Shown piece by piece: positions 17,890 to 26,721 of a DNA stretch of 64,000 nucleotides. The notes beneath the pieces are model-generated. The model was not told where the DNA came from. It saw nothing but the letters and a program-made list of their open reading frames with translations, and made no database searches. The position numbers were made by a program, and so were the translations under genes. The stretch is taken from contig PNJK01000006.1 of assembly GCA_013821825.1 (NCBI GenBank), forward strand, positions 34,747-98,746, given 5' to 3'. The stretch is from Rhodobacter sp. GTDB lineage: Bacteria; Pseudomonadota; Alphaproteobacteria; Rhodobacterales; Rhodobacteraceae. The stretch's first letter is position 1, and every line of letters begins with the position of its first letter.

Positions 17890-19617
17890 TCATGGCCGGA
17901 TCATCAGGCCAGCCTCGCCCGTGCCAAGCTGGTTGACTAGCGCCGGGGTCAATGGCGGTGGTGCCTTTGCCCAGGCGCGCAGCAGCGCCGCCGCCTCGGC
18001 CGAAGTGGGATAGCTGCCATCCGGGCGCATGGCCGGGCGCGTCAGGAGCATGCCGTCCTCGGCGATGAACAGGCCCAGAAGCTCGACGTAATCGTCGCTG
18101 CGTTCCAGGATCACGACCGCTTCTTCGCCGGGCAGAGTCGGCAGAAGATCGGCGACCAGCATCAGGCAGGCCGAACTGCCATCCTCAAGCTTGCGGTCGC
18201 AGACGCTTTGCCAGTCGTTCAGTGTATAGCCCTCGGCCGCGGCCAGCAGCGTGTCGCGGGTTCCCACAGCACTGGCGGGCTGCACCGGCATTGCCGCCGC
18301 CAATGCCCTGGCCAGTGCGTCCCGGTCCTGGCCTTCGCCGGCGCCCTCTCCGGCCAGCAGCGCGGCGAGCGCCTCTTGCCCCGGCTCCTTGGCAAGGTCT
18401 TCCAGCCGGCTCAGCGCCGCAGTCCCGGGATTGCCCCAACCTTCCAGCGCGCGGGCGTCCAGATCGGCCAGCGCTGTTTTCCCGGCCTCGAACCGCGCAA
18501 GCTGGCTGTTGGCGGAAATCCGTTCGGCGTTCAGCAGCGGCGTCAGCCACAGCGCCGCCAGCGCGATCACCAGCAGCGCCATGCGGATGTTGCCTTGCCG
18601 GATCCGCTCCATCCAGCCGGCACCCCGCAGCACGATCCCCGCATAGACTGCGCCATAGATCAGCCCCAGACCGACCAGCAAGGCCACGAACAGCCGCTCT
18701 GGCGTCCAGCCATGCTGGGCCACCCGCAGCCAGATCGCCCAGCCAGCAAGACCCGCCAGAACCGGCAGGATCAGCGCCATGCCCTGCGCGGCGCGGCGCA
18801 GCAGCGGGCTTTGCGTCGCCTCCTCATCACTTTGGTCGATGGTGATCGACACCAAAGACACTCCGGCTGCGACCATGGTCAGCAGCAGCAGCGCCGGCGA
18901 CAGACCGTTGAACAGGCCATCCAGCCCCCGGAACGGCAGCGCGACCAGGAAAACGGCCATCACCGCAAGCACCACCGGCAGCAACAGCCGGAACAGCCGC
19001 AGCACCAGATAGGGTGACAGAAGTTCGGCCAGTTCGTAGACCACCGCCATCCCAAGGCCCAGCACCGCCCCGGTGATGACCATCAACACGATCCAGTTCT
19101 CCAGAAGGTCGCCAATCGCGGTAATCCCGACGATCTGCAGCACCTGGTCGGACAGGAAGATCACCAGCCAGACCAGACCGGTAAAGGCCCACGCGGCCGC
19201 ATAGCGTACCACGATCGACCAGGCCTCAAGAAACAGCGCCGGATAGTCGCGCCAGTTGCCCCGCGCAGCAGTGATCAGAAACGGCACCGGCAGCGCCGCC
19301 AGGGTCAGGGCGGCCAGTGTCAGCAAAGGATTGCTGAAGAAACCGTCTGCTGTCGGATAACGCTCACCCGCAAGCCAGACCAGACCTGCCACGACCAGCG
19401 CCAGACCAAGAGCGCGGGGCAGCGCACGCGCCAGCCCGATCGGACCGGCCATCGCCAGCGCAGTCGCAAAGAATATGCCCAGCAGCGCCACCAGAACCAG
19501 CGCAGCGCGGTCGCCGACAAGGTCCCGCTCTGCCGCCTCGACCAGCGCCCATAGCAAGGCCCCGCCCGTGGCACCGGTCACTGCCAGCCGCCACCGTTCC
19601 GCCAGTTGCCCGGTCAT
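17890..19617 (-). CDS. DUF4153-type multi-spanning membrane protein
   Basis: A 575-residue inner-membrane protein with about ten to twelve hydrophobic helices over residues 10-370, and a soluble C-terminal domain (about 380-575) with alanine-rich helices and two cysteines (CDRKLEDGSSACLMLV). The pattern, with EAWSIVVRYAAAW and VWLVIFLSDQVLQIVG, resembles DUF4153 proteins of Rhodobacterales, whose function is unknown. ATG 19617 follows GAAGGAGA. It lies on the same strand as the H-NOX/cyclase pair, 67 nt upstream, and could share its transcript. It diverges from the GNAT gene at 19746. Confidence 0.75.
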   Translation of the reverse strand: MTGQLAERWRLAVTGATGGALLWALVEAAERDLVGDRAALVLVALLGIFFATALAMAGPIGLARALPRALGLALVVAGLVWLAGERYPTADGFFSNPLLTLAALTLAALPVPFLITAARGNWRDYPALFLEAWSIVVRYAAAWAFTGLVWLVIFLSDQVLQIVGITAIGDLLENWIVLMVITGAVLGLGMAVVYELAELLSPYLVLRLFRLLLPVVLAVMAVFLVALPFRGLDGLFNGLSPALLLLTMVAAGVSLVSITIDQSDEEATQSPLLRRAAQGMALILPVLAGLAGWAIWLRVAQHGWTPERLFVALLVGLGLIYGAVYAGIVLRGAGWMERIRQGNIRMALLVIALAALWLTPLLNAERISANSQLARFEAGKTALADLDARALEGWGNPGTAALSRLEDLAKEPGQEALAALLAGEGAGEGQDRDALARALAAAMPVQPASAVGTRDTLLAAAEGYTLNDWQSVCDRKLEDGSSACLMLVADLLPTLPGEEAVVILERSDDYVELLGLFIAEDGMLLTRPAMRPDGSYPTSAEAAALLRAWAKAPPPLTPALVNQLGTGEAGLMIRP

Positions 19618-19745
19618 CGCTGTCTCCTTCTTCTCTCGTCGCACCTTATGCGTGCTGGCGCTCGGCGCCCATAGTCAGGATTTGCCGCCAGTTGCCAAGC
19701 CCTTCGGCAAGCGCCGGAGTCTCGGCACCCCGGAAAGGAACGATC

Positions 19746-20192
19746 ATGCGAACCGAGATCCGCGCGCTGCGCCCGGAGGACCGTACCGATTGGCACCGGC
19801 TTTGGACATCCTATCTGGAATTCTACCAGACATCCGTGCCCGAGGCCGTCTGCGCCTCGATCCATGCGCGGCTGCTCGGGTCCGATCCAAGGGATTTCAA
19901 CGGGTTGATCGCCACCGTTGACGGCAAGGCGATGGGGATCGCGCATTACCTGTTTCACCGGCATTGCTGGAAGATCGAAGAGGTCTGCTATTTGCAGGAC
20001 CTCTATGTCGCGCCCGAGGCGCGGGGCACCGGCCTAGGCCGCGCCCTGATCAAAAGGGTCTACACCCCTGCCGATGCGGCGGGCGCGCCGTCTGTCTACT
20101 GGCTCACGCAGGACTTCAACCATGAGGCCCGCCAGCTTTATGACCGGGTGGCCAAGGTAACACCTTTCATCCGCTATAACCGGGTGCTCTGA
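19746..20192 (+). CDS. GNAT family N-acetyltransferase
   Basis: A 148-residue acetyl-CoA-dependent acetyltransferase. The acetyl-CoA-binding segment is VAPEARGTGLGRALIKRV (motif A, Q/RxxGxG/A), preceded by the beta strand with CYLQDLY. The tail YDRVAKVTPFIRYNRVL is common in small-molecule GNATs. ATG 19746 follows GAAAGGAA. The substrate cannot be predicted. It is divergent from the DUF4153 gene and convergent with the cytochrome gene. Confidence 0.88.
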   Translation: MRTEIRALRPEDRTDWHRLWTSYLEFYQTSVPEAVCASIHARLLGSDPRDFNGLIATVDGKAMGIAHYLFHRHCWKIEEVCYLQDLYVAPEARGTGLGRALIKRVYTPADAAGAPSVYWLTQDFNHEARQLYDRVAKVTPFIRYNRVL

Positions 20193-20212
20193 CCGTTCTT
20201 CGCGGTGCAGAC

Positions 20213-20617
20213 TTAGCGCCCCTGCAGCGAACGCAAGTGTTCGGCCAGTTGCACCAGCCGGACCGGCGTCGGAGTGGCGATGCCGTCGCTGCCGTCATAG
20301 GGTACAAGCTCGCCTTGCAAAAGCGGCCCGAACTGCGGCATGGGCGAGCCGCCGTCACCCGCGCCGGGCGTCAGCCCGGTATAGCCCCAGATTTTCGCCA
20401 TCACCGTCGTTCCGGGGAACACCCCGCCGTTCCGCATCGAAAGCCGGGTCAGATCGGCGGGACGCTTGTCCAGGCCTGCTGCGGCCGGGCCATCGCCCTT
20501 GCCGGAAGGGCCATGGCAGGCGGCACAGAAGGTCGCGTAATCCTCGGCCCCCGTCGGCTCATCCGTCTCGACGCAGGCGGCCAATGTCACAAAGGCCAGG
20601 ATGGTCAGGTTGCGCAT
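20213..20617 (-). CDS. Lipoprotein c-type cytochrome
   Basis: A 134-residue protein. The N-terminus has a lipobox (LAFVTLAAC), so it is probably anchored at the outer face of the inner membrane. One haem-binding motif, CAACH, falls about 20 residues after the lipidated cysteine. A methionine in GGSPMPQFGPLL is a likely sixth ligand. It is a small mono-haem class I cytochrome, with electron donor and acceptor unknown. AAGGAGGACC precedes ATG 20617. It lies 52 nt downstream of lolD on the same strand and could be co-transcribed. Confidence 0.85.
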   Translation of the reverse strand: MRNLTILAFVTLAACVETDEPTGAEDYATFCAACHGPSGKGDGPAAAGLDKRPADLTRLSMRNGGVFPGTTVMAKIWGYTGLTPGAGDGGSPMPQFGPLLQGELVPYDGSDGIATPTPVRLVQLAEHLRSLQGR

Positions 20618-20669
20618 GTGCGGTCCTCCTTCGATCAGCAAAGCGTCGCGCCGCCCTTGCCGCCTTGAT

Positions 20670-21347
20670 CTAGGTCACCTGCCCGGCAGAAAGCCGGACC
20701 ACGCGGTCCATCCGCGCGGCAAGCTCAAGGTTGTGGGTGGCGATCAGGGCAGAAAGGCCCGTCTCGCGCACCAGCGTCATCAGCACGCCGAACACCTGAT
20801 CCGACGTGGCGGGGTCAAGGTTCCCGGTCGGCTCATCGGCCAGAAGAAGCTTCGGGCCATTGGCCAGCGCACGGCAGAATGCGACCCGTTGCTGTTCGCC
20901 CCCCGACAGAGCTGCCGGACGGTGGTCCGCCCTTGGCCCGACCCCGACACGGCCCAGAAGATCGCGGGCCCGCGCCTCGGCCTGCGCCTTCGGCACGCCG
21001 TTTGCAAGCTGCGGGATCACCACGTTTTCGAGGGCACTGAATTCGGGCAGAAGATGGTGGAACTGGTAGATGAACCCTACTTCCGCCCGCCGCGCCTCGG
21101 TCCGCGCGCGGTCCGAAAGCCCGCCCATCGCCCGCCCGTCCAATTGCACTGTGCCATCGTCCGGCACGTCCAGAAGCCCCGCGATGTGCAGAAGCGTCGA
21201 CTTCCCAGCCCCGCTGGGCGCCACCAGCGCCACGATTTCACCCCGGCGCACCGTCACCGAGGCCCCGCGCAGCACGATGACTTCCGAGGGCTTGCCCCGG
21301 TTGTAGCCCTTGGTGATCCCCGAAAGCTCCAGCATTGCTTCACTCAT
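20670..21347 (-). CDS. lolD: Lipoprotein-releasing ABC transporter ATP-binding protein
   Basis: LolD powers release of outer-membrane lipoproteins from the inner membrane to LolA. The 225-residue ATPase has Walker [10 protein letters not shown]-loop [17 protein letters not shown] (the FHHLLPEF stretch is characteristic of LolD), signature [15 protein letters not shown], Walker [13 protein letters not shown] and H-loop ATHNLELA. Its start overlaps the end of the permease gene by 8 nt, as usual for lolCD pairs. Confidence 0.93.
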   Translation of the reverse strand: MSEAMLELSGITKGYNRGKPSEVIVLRGASVTVRRGEIVALVAPSGAGKSTLLHIAGLLDVPDDGTVQLDGRAMGGLSDRARTEARRAEVGFIYQFHHLLPEFSALENVVIPQLANGVPKAQAEARARDLLGRVGVGPRADHRPAALSGGEQQRVAFCRALANGPKLLLADEPTGNLDPATSDQVFGVLMTLVRETGLSALIATHNLELAARMDRVVRLSAGQVT

Positions 21348-22626
21348 AGCGCAGCGCCTCAACCGGGTTCATCCGGGCCGCGCGCCGTGCCGGGAAGATC
21401 GTGACCACGAACGAAAGGCCCAGCGACAGCGCAACGGCAGAGAGCACGTCCGGCAGCTGCAACTTCGCAGGCAGCGAATAGATGCCCCGGATCGAGGGGT
21501 CCCAGACCTCGGCCCCGTTGATCCAGTTGATCGCGCTCATGATCGCGTCGATGTTCAGCGCGGTCAGGCTGCCAAGGATCACCCCGGCGATGGTCCCCAG
21601 AACCCCGGTGAACGCCCCGCAGATGAAGAACACCCGCAGGACCGACCCCTCGGTCAGCCCCATGGTTCGCAGAATGCCGATGTCGCGGCCCTTGTTCTTC
21701 ACCAGCATGATCAGGCCCGAGACAATATTCATCGCCGCTATCAGGACGAGCACCGACAGGATGACGAACATCACGTTATCCTCGATATCCAGCGCGCGCA
21801 GGAATGACCCCGAGCTGTCCTTCCAGGTCCATAGCATCGCCGACGGCCCCGCCGCGTTCAGGATCGGCAGGGCATAGACCTCGATCTCGTCCGGGTTTTC
21901 GACCATGACCTCGATCTCGTCGGCCAGACCCTCCTTGTTGAAGAAGGCCTGCGCCTCAACGAAGGGCATGTAGATGCGGGTCGTGTCGATGTCATAGCGC
22001 CCGGCGGTGAAGACATAGACCACCTCGTAGGCTTTCACCCGGGGGCTGGTGCCCATAGCGGTCTTCACGCCACCAGGAGCAATCAGACGCACCCGGTCGC
22101 CGATGGTCACGCCCAGCTCACGCGCGACACCTGACCCCAGCGCGATCCCTTCCGGGAACCGCGCCAGGTCGCCTGTCGCGTCCGCCCCTTCCCCGACGCG
22201 CGGGATCGATGCGAGCGCCTCGGGCGACAGCCCGAAGACCTCGGCCCCCGTGGTCCGCTCGCCATCCGTGACCATCAGCTTGCCCCTGATCAGGGGCGCG
22301 GCCCGGGTCACCCCCGGCACCTCCAGCAGCGCCGCGGCCATCTGATCCGCCGCCGTGAAACCGCGCACGAACTGGCCTTCGCTACCCACCTCACCCGCCG
22401 AATAGACTGTGACATGCGCGTTCGCGCCAAGGATCGTGCCAACAAACTCTGCCCGGAACCCGGCCCGCACTGCCAGCGTCAGGATCAGCGCAAAGACCGC
22501 GAGCGTGATACCGATCAGGCTGATCCAGGTCATGATGCTGACCCCGCCTTCCGCCCGCCGCGCGCGCAGATAGCGCCAGGCGATCATGAATTCGAAGCCC
22601 GAGAAAGGTGCTGTTCTACCCGCCAT
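21340..22626 (-). CDS. lolC: Lipoprotein-releasing ABC transporter permease (LolC/LolE family)
   Basis: A 428-residue inner-membrane protein with one N-terminal membrane helix (about 30-50), a large periplasmic domain, and three C-terminal helices (about 280-420). This is the LolC/LolE topology. The N-terminus [21 protein letters not shown] and the C-terminus [15 protein letters not shown] are family hallmarks. Alphaproteobacteria often have a single LolC/E-like protein that acts as a homodimer (LolF type), so the symbol is approximate. It overlaps lolD. A GAGGGG box precedes the ATG. Confidence 0.92.
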   Translation of the reverse strand: MAGRTAPFSGFEFMIAWRYLRARRAEGGVSIMTWISLIGITLAVFALILTLAVRAGFRAEFVGTILGANAHVTVYSAGEVGSEGQFVRGFTAADQMAAALLEVPGVTRAAPLIRGKLMVTDGERTTGAEVFGLSPEALASIPRVGEGADATGDLARFPEGIALGSGVARELGVTIGDRVRLIAPGGVKTAMGTSPRVKAYEVVYVFTAGRYDIDTTRIYMPFVEAQAFFNKEGLADEIEVMVENPDEIEVYALPILNAAGPSAMLWTWKDSSGSFLRALDIEDNVMFVILSVLVLIAAMNIVSGLIMLVKNKGRDIGILRTMGLTEGSVLRVFFICGAFTGVLGTIAGVILGSLTALNIDAIMSAINWINGAEVWDPSIRGIYSLPAKLQLPDVLSAVALSLGLSFVVTIFPARRAARMNPVEALRYE

Positions 22627-22757
22627 CTGCCCGGCCCCTCTTGATTGCGCGCAACCTGAGGGACCGGGGCCGAAACGTCAAGGCATCGGCGCCCTGGGGC
22701 GGAAACGCGCCCACGCCGGCGCGGGCTTCGGTTCAAGCCCTCAAGCCGCGGGCAACC

Positions 22758-23435
22758 TCAGGCCCGGACAACCTTCAGGTTGATCATCGGACTGCCTCCG
22801 GTCATCCAGAGCCGGACCCAGATCGGCAGGACCGCCTCCTGTGCCCGCGCGCCCGTGATGTCGCCCAGATCGACCAGCGACGTCCAGCCAAAGCTGCGCG
22901 CGATGCCTGCGGCCACCGCTTTCGCTTCGGCGTCATTGCCCGACAGGAACAGATCATGCGCGCCGGGAATCAGGCCGGGGTTGACCATGACCGCCGCCGC
23001 AATGGTGTTGAACGCCTTGACCACCCGCGCTTCGGGGAAGGCGGCCTGGATCGCCTCGCCCAGACTGGTCGGACCGCTGAGGGCCCGGTCCAGAAAGGGT
23101 GGCATCCCGGCAGAGAAGTCGAGCGGGTTCGCCACATCGATCAGCACCTTGCCCGCAAGGTTCTTTGCCCCCGCCGCATGCAGCGCCGCGACCGAATGCT
23201 GCCCTTGCGTGACGTTGAAGATCACCTCTGCCCCTGCCGCCGTCTCGGCAAAGCTGGCAACCTTGGCACCGGTACGCGCGCGCCACTCGGCCAGAGGCAC
23301 TGCCTGCGCCCGTGGTTTCGCCAACTCTTCCGGCGAGGGGTTGCGGATTCCGATCACCACGTCTTGCCCCTGCGCAGCCAGGGCCGCGCCCAGCGTCTGC
23401 GCGACGCCCCCGCCGCCAATCATGCCTATTCTCAT
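22758..23435 (-). CDS. NADPH-dependent F420-reductase-like oxidoreductase
   Basis: A 225-residue protein with a single Rossmann domain: MRIGMIGGGGVAQTLGAALA (GxGxxG-like, residues 6-15), then VVIGIRNPSPEEL where the arginine suggests NADP. VLIDVANPLD and VVKAFNTI are typical of the F420-dependent NADP reductase-like family (COG2085), whose members outside F420 organisms are generic NAD(P)-binding oxidoreductases. It is divergent from a TetR gene with two operator dyads between, so the TetR protein probably represses it. Confidence 0.8.
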   Translation of the reverse strand: MRIGMIGGGGVAQTLGAALAAQGQDVVIGIRNPSPEELAKPRAQAVPLAEWRARTGAKVASFAETAAGAEVIFNVTQGQHSVAALHAAGAKNLAGKVLIDVANPLDFSAGMPPFLDRALSGPTSLGEAIQAAFPEARVVKAFNTIAAAVMVNPGLIPGAHDLFLSGNDAEAKAVAAGIARSFGWTSLVDLGDITGARAQEAVLPIWVRLWMTGGSPMINLKVVRA

Positions 23436-23458
23436 CGTTCCATTCCTATGCTAAAGAC

Positions 23459-23472
23459 AGACAGGTTCGTCT
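23459..23472. promoter_or_regulatory. Imperfect TetR-type operator dyad
   Basis: AGACAG-GT-TCGTCT, a copy of the perfect dyad 33 bp to the right with two mismatches in the second arm. It lies 24 bp upstream of the oxidoreductase start, where it could block that promoter. Confidence 0.5.
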
Positions 23473-23491
23473 CGTCACGCACGACCAGTAC

Positions 23492-23505
23492 AGACAGGTC
23501 TGTCT
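23492..23505. promoter_or_regulatory. Perfect TetR-type operator dyad
   Basis: AGACAG-GT-CTGTCT, a perfect 6+2+6 inverted repeat just before the TetR gene start at 23508. Together with the imperfect copy at 23459 it is placed for autoregulation and control of the divergent oxidoreductase gene. The two centres are 33 bp apart, about three helical turns, so two dimers could bind the same DNA face. Confidence 0.65.
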
Positions 23506-23507
23506 AC

Positions 23508-24071
23508 ATGTCAAGCGAAATGCCCGTATCCGCCGGAAAACCCACCTCGCCAAGGGACCGCATCCTCGACGTCGCCGGCCCCTTGTTTTACAAGGACGGT
23601 TACCGGGCAATCGGCATTGATCGGGTGATCGCCGAGGCAGATGTGGCCAAGGCCACGTTCTACAGGCACTTTCCGTCAAAGGATGCCTTGATCGTCGCCT
23701 GGATCGACCGGGCCGAGGCGCGCTTCGACGCGGCCCTGCCGCCAGAAGACGGCCCGGCCCCACTGACCGCCTATGCCGATGCGATGATCGACATAGCAAG
23801 CCGCGCGCATTGCCTTGGCTGTACCTACCAAAGCTCTGCGGCAGAGTTCGGCGATCCCGCGCATCCGGCCCATGCCGCAGCGCTTGGGGTCAAGACCCGC
23901 GTGATGGACGCGCTGGAGCGTCGGGCCCGCAATCAGGGCCTTGCGCCGCCCCGCGCCAAGGCGGAACAGGTATTCCTGCTGCTGGAGGGCGTTTGGGCCT
24001 CGGTACGCATGTTCGGCCCCAAGGCGCCACTCTCGCATGCCAAAGCCGCCGTCCGCGCCCTTCTCGCCTAG
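23508..24071 (+). CDS. TetR family transcriptional regulator
   Basis: A 187-residue repressor. The N-terminal helix-turn-helix spans about residues 15-60: PRDRILDVAGPLFYKDGYRAIGIDRVIAEADVAKATFYRHFPSK in outline, with the conserved TFYRHF end. The C-terminal ligand-binding domain contains C102/C105-like cysteines in AHCLGCTYQS, which might sense electrophiles or redox state, but that is speculation. ATG 23508 is chosen; 23520 is also possible. Its 3' end overlaps the convergent ThuA-like gene by 4 bp. Confidence 0.85.
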   Translation: MSSEMPVSAGKPTSPRDRILDVAGPLFYKDGYRAIGIDRVIAEADVAKATFYRHFPSKDALIVAWIDRAEARFDAALPPEDGPAPLTAYADAMIDIASRAHCLGCTYQSSAAEFGDPAHPAHAAALGVKTRVMDALERRARNQGLAPPRAKAEQVFLLLEGVWASVRMFGPKAPLSHAKAAVRALLA

Positions 24072-24718
24072 CGCGCCGCCCAGATCAGCCCGCGCCGCAT
24101 CAGCTCTGCCGCCGGGCCGGTCCCGATCACCGAAGCATGATGGCCGAGCGCGTTGTAATAGATCCGGCCTTGCCCCCAGCGCTTGGTGAACACCACCGGC
24201 ATCGCAACCCGCCCGTTCGGCGAATGCGGGCCCTCGACGACCGGGAAATCGCAGACGGCGTGGACCTTCACCGCCGGATCGATGTGTAGGTAATACTGTT
24301 CGGTCTTCACCGCGAAGTCCCCCACCCCCGAAACCAGGGCATCGTTGGAGGTGATGCGCACCCCATACTCCACCCCGTCATTGCCGGGATGCGCCACCCA
24401 CTGTGCGCCGGTCATGAACTGCCAGTCCACGTTCTCGCGGAAGGCATCGCACATGCCGCCATGGCACCCCGCCAGCCCCACGCCCGAAGCGACTGCAGCA
24501 CATGCGTTCTGGGCCTGCTCCTTGCCGATCCGGCTCATCGTCCAGACCGGGACGATCAGGCTGAGGTCGGCCAGCGCTGCGGGATCGTCGAAACAGGCCA
24601 GCGTGTCGGTGACCGTCACCGCAAAGCCGGCGTCCCCCAGCCAGCCAGCGAAAAGCGCGGCGACCTTGTCCGGCTCGTGCCCGTCCCATCCGCCCCAGGT
24701 GATCAGTGCCTTGGCCAT
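24068..24718 (-). CDS. ThuA domain-containing protein
   Basis: A 216-residue protein of the ThuA group (class I glutamine-amidotransferase-like fold linked to trehalose or sugar metabolism). Visible features are the N-terminal ALITWGGWDGHEPDKV, GVGLAGCHGGMCDAFRE around the nucleophile-elbow position, and the C-terminal WGQGRIYYNALGHHASV, which is the best family marker. The exact reaction is unknown for this group. It is convergent with the TetR gene. Confidence 0.82.
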   Translation of the reverse strand: MAKALITWGGWDGHEPDKVAALFAGWLGDAGFAVTVTDTLACFDDPAALADLSLIVPVWTMSRIGKEQAQNACAAVASGVGLAGCHGGMCDAFRENVDWQFMTGAQWVAHPGNDGVEYGVRITSNDALVSGVGDFAVKTEQYYLHIDPAVKVHAVCDFPVVEGPHSPNGRVAMPVVFTKRWGQGRIYYNALGHHASVIGTGPAAELMRRGLIWAAR

Positions 24719-24861
24719 CCCGTGCCCCCATCGCTTCGCCAGCCCACGCTAGGCATCGCCCTGGCTTCGGTCAACAAGGTCAGGTATTCCTGACATGATG
24801 TAATGAATCCTTGACCTAAGGTCCGCCCGACCATACCCCTTCGCAAGAACGGAGACCCACA

Positions 24862-25308
24862 ATGCCCTATGGCGAACGCGAAGCCCTGACTGGCCTCATC
24901 ACCACCCTGATCGTCGCCGTCCTCTTCTTCTGGCGGCTCTCCGGCCAGGCGGCCGATGGGCTTTTCGACAGCCCCGAAGCCCTGCAGACCTGGGCGCGGT
25001 CGGTCCTGCTTCTGGTCGCTGTCTCGATCGGCGTCGCCGTCGCCGTCACTGTCCTTTTCCACACCGTCTACGCCATCCTGACCGGCGAGAAGACAGACGA
25101 CCGCCGTGACGAGCGTGACCACCAGATCGAACGCCGCGCGCTGACCTGGGCCTGGTATCTTCTGTCCTTCGGCATCCTTGGCGTGATCATCGACCTCGCC
25201 CTTGGTGCCAGTGCCTTCCGGGCGATGAACCTGATCCTCGCCCTCTGCGCCGGGTCCGAGATCTTCAAGGACGGGGTCAAGCTCTGGCTTTACCGGCACG
25301 GGGCCTGA
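24862..25308 (+). CDS. Small four-helix membrane protein of unknown function
   Basis: A 148-residue protein with four hydrophobic segments (about residues 9-27, 46-74, 93-113 and 119-140). A charged, arginine/aspartate-rich cytoplasmic loop, [17 protein letters not shown], lies between helices 2 and 3. The layout resembles small membrane proteins that are paired with a Cro-like regulator in many bacteria. The next gene begins 1 nt after its stop and encodes such a regulator, so the two form a cassette. Function unknown. Confidence 0.7.
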   Translation: MPYGEREALTGLITTLIVAVLFFWRLSGQAADGLFDSPEALQTWARSVLLLVAVSIGVAVAVTVLFHTVYAILTGEKTDDRRDERDHQIERRALTWAWYLLSFGILGVIIDLALGASAFRAMNLILALCAGSEIFKDGVKLWLYRHGA

Positions 25309-25309
25309 G

Positions 25310-25525
25310 ATGGCCCGGGGACGCATCGAAAACCGCATCCGCCGCCTGCGCTTTGACGCGGGCGAGATGACGCAGAAGGACCTTGCAGACCGCGTCGGCG
25401 TCACCCGCCAGACCATCCTCGCCATCGAAAACGGCAAGTATTCCCCCACCCTCGAACTTGCTTTCCGCATCGCCCGCGCCTTTGGCGTCCCCCTCGATCA
25501 GGTCTTCACCTTTCACCAGGACTGA
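25310..25525 (+). CDS. Small XRE/Cro-type transcriptional regulator
   Basis: A 71-residue protein that is almost entirely one helix-turn-helix domain: [20 protein letters not shown] is the helix-turn-helix core (about residues 20-39), followed by [20 protein letters not shown]. This YozG-like type usually regulates its own operon. It is coupled to the four-helix membrane protein gene upstream. Confidence 0.88.
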   Translation: MARGRIENRIRRLRFDAGEMTQKDLADRVGVTRQTILAIENGKYSPTLELAFRIARAFGVPLDQVFTFHQD

Positions 25526-25547
25526 CCCGCTACCCATGGAGTTTCTG

Positions 25548-25736
25548 ATGTTCCGCCTTCTTGCGCGGACGGTCCTGCTTGTTCTGGCGCTGGCCGTCTG
25601 CACCTTCATCCCCGTCTTGATGGCTCTGGTCCGCGCCGTACAGGTCCCGACCGGCACCTGGCCCGAGGTCAGCGCCCGCTTCGCCCTGTGGGTCGTGCGC
25701 AGTCTTTCCCCGTCCAGATCAGGAGTCCCCGCATGA
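25548..25736 (+). CDS. Small single-span membrane protein
   Basis: A predicted 62-residue protein with one strong membrane helix (about residues 5-33). ATG 25548 has GGAG 6 nt upstream, while the in-frame ATG at 25536 lacks a site. Its stop overlaps the start of the following oxidoreductase gene (ATGA at 25733), an arrangement typical of real co-translated genes. No family recognised. Confidence 0.55.
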   Translation: MFRLLARTVLLVLALAVCTFIPVLMALVRAVQVPTGTWPEVSARFALWVVRSLSPSRSGVPA

Positions 25737-26698
25737 AAATCGCCAGCTACTCAGCCTATGGCGGACCTGAAACCATCGCTATCACCGATGCGCCCATCCC
25801 CAGGCCCGCAGCGGGCGAGGTTCTGATCCGCGTCCGCGCCGCCCCTGTCACCGCCGGAGACGCAAGAATGCGGTCGGGAAAGGTGCCGCGTGGCCTCGGC
25901 CTCATGCTGCGCCTTGCCATCGGCCTCCGCCGCCCGCGCGTCGCCCCTGGCTGGGCCTTTGCCGGAGAGGTCGCCGCCCTTGGGCAGGGCGTGACCACCT
26001 TCACCCCCGGCCAGCGCGTCTTTGGCCTGACCGGCTTCAAGGGCGGGTCGCACCGCGAATTCCTGGTGATCAAGGCCGCAGGCCCGCTTCTGCCACTACC
26101 CGAGACGCTGACCTTCGAAGAGGGCGCCGCCTTCTTCTTCGGCGGCCTGACGGCGGCGGAATTCCTGATCGACCGCGCCGGACTCGCGCCCGGAGAGAGG
26201 CTTCTGGTCGCAGGGGCCACCGGTTCGGTCGGTGGCGCCGCTGTCCAGATCGGCCGCCACCTAGGCGCCCATGTCTCGGCCACGGCCTCGCCCGCGAACC
26301 ATGCCCTTGCGCGAAAGCTGGGCGCGGATGAAGTGACCGATTATCGCAATGGCTCGCCCCCCGGCCCCTTCGATGTGATTGTCGATGTGATGGGCGCGCT
26401 TGGCTGGCAGGGGGCAAGGCCGCTTCTGGCACCGAAGGGCAGGCTTGTCCTGATCACCGCTGACCTTGCGCAGATGCTGGGATCAGCCCTACGCCCCAAC
26501 CGCGACGGGCGCCGGGTTCTGACCGGGACCAACAAGGATGACCTGCCGTCGATGCGGCGCCTTCTCGCCCTGCATCAGGCCGGGGGCTACACCCCGGCTC
26601 TTGGCCCGATCCTGCCCTTTGCCGACATCGCCAAGGCACATGCCATCGCCGAAAGCTTCCACAAACCTGGCAATCTCGTGGTGGTCATGACGGCGTAG
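25733..26698 (+). CDS. Zinc-independent medium-chain oxidoreductase (quinone oxidoreductase-like)
   Basis: A 321-residue MDR-superfamily enzyme. The N-terminal catalytic domain has MKIASYSAYGGPETIAITD and AGDARMRSG but no zinc-ligand cysteine or histidine set, as in quinone oxidoreductases. The NADPH-binding motif is VAGATGSVGGAAVQIGRHLGA (AxGxxG). It probably reduces quinones or alpha,beta-unsaturated carbonyls with NADPH; the substrate is unknown. It is last in a run of short genes (membrane protein, XRE, small membrane protein) and starts inside the preceding stop. Confidence 0.85.
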   Translation: MKIASYSAYGGPETIAITDAPIPRPAAGEVLIRVRAAPVTAGDARMRSGKVPRGLGLMLRLAIGLRRPRVAPGWAFAGEVAALGQGVTTFTPGQRVFGLTGFKGGSHREFLVIKAAGPLLPLPETLTFEEGAAFFFGGLTAAEFLIDRAGLAPGERLLVAGATGSVGGAAVQIGRHLGAHVSATASPANHALARKLGADEVTDYRNGSPPGPFDVIVDVMGALGWQGARPLLAPKGRLVLITADLAQMLGSALRPNRDGRRVLTGTNKDDLPSMRRLLALHQAGGYTPALGPILPFADIAKAHAIAESFHKPGNLVVVMTA

Positions 26699-26721
26699 GT
26701 CGGGACCAGCCCCGACGTTCC

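Noticed and set aside
16288..17940. A 550-codon plus-strand open frame across the cyclase and H-NOX genes
   Set aside because: It is antisense to two genes with clear family motifs and has no recognisable domain. High third-position GC leaves such frames open.
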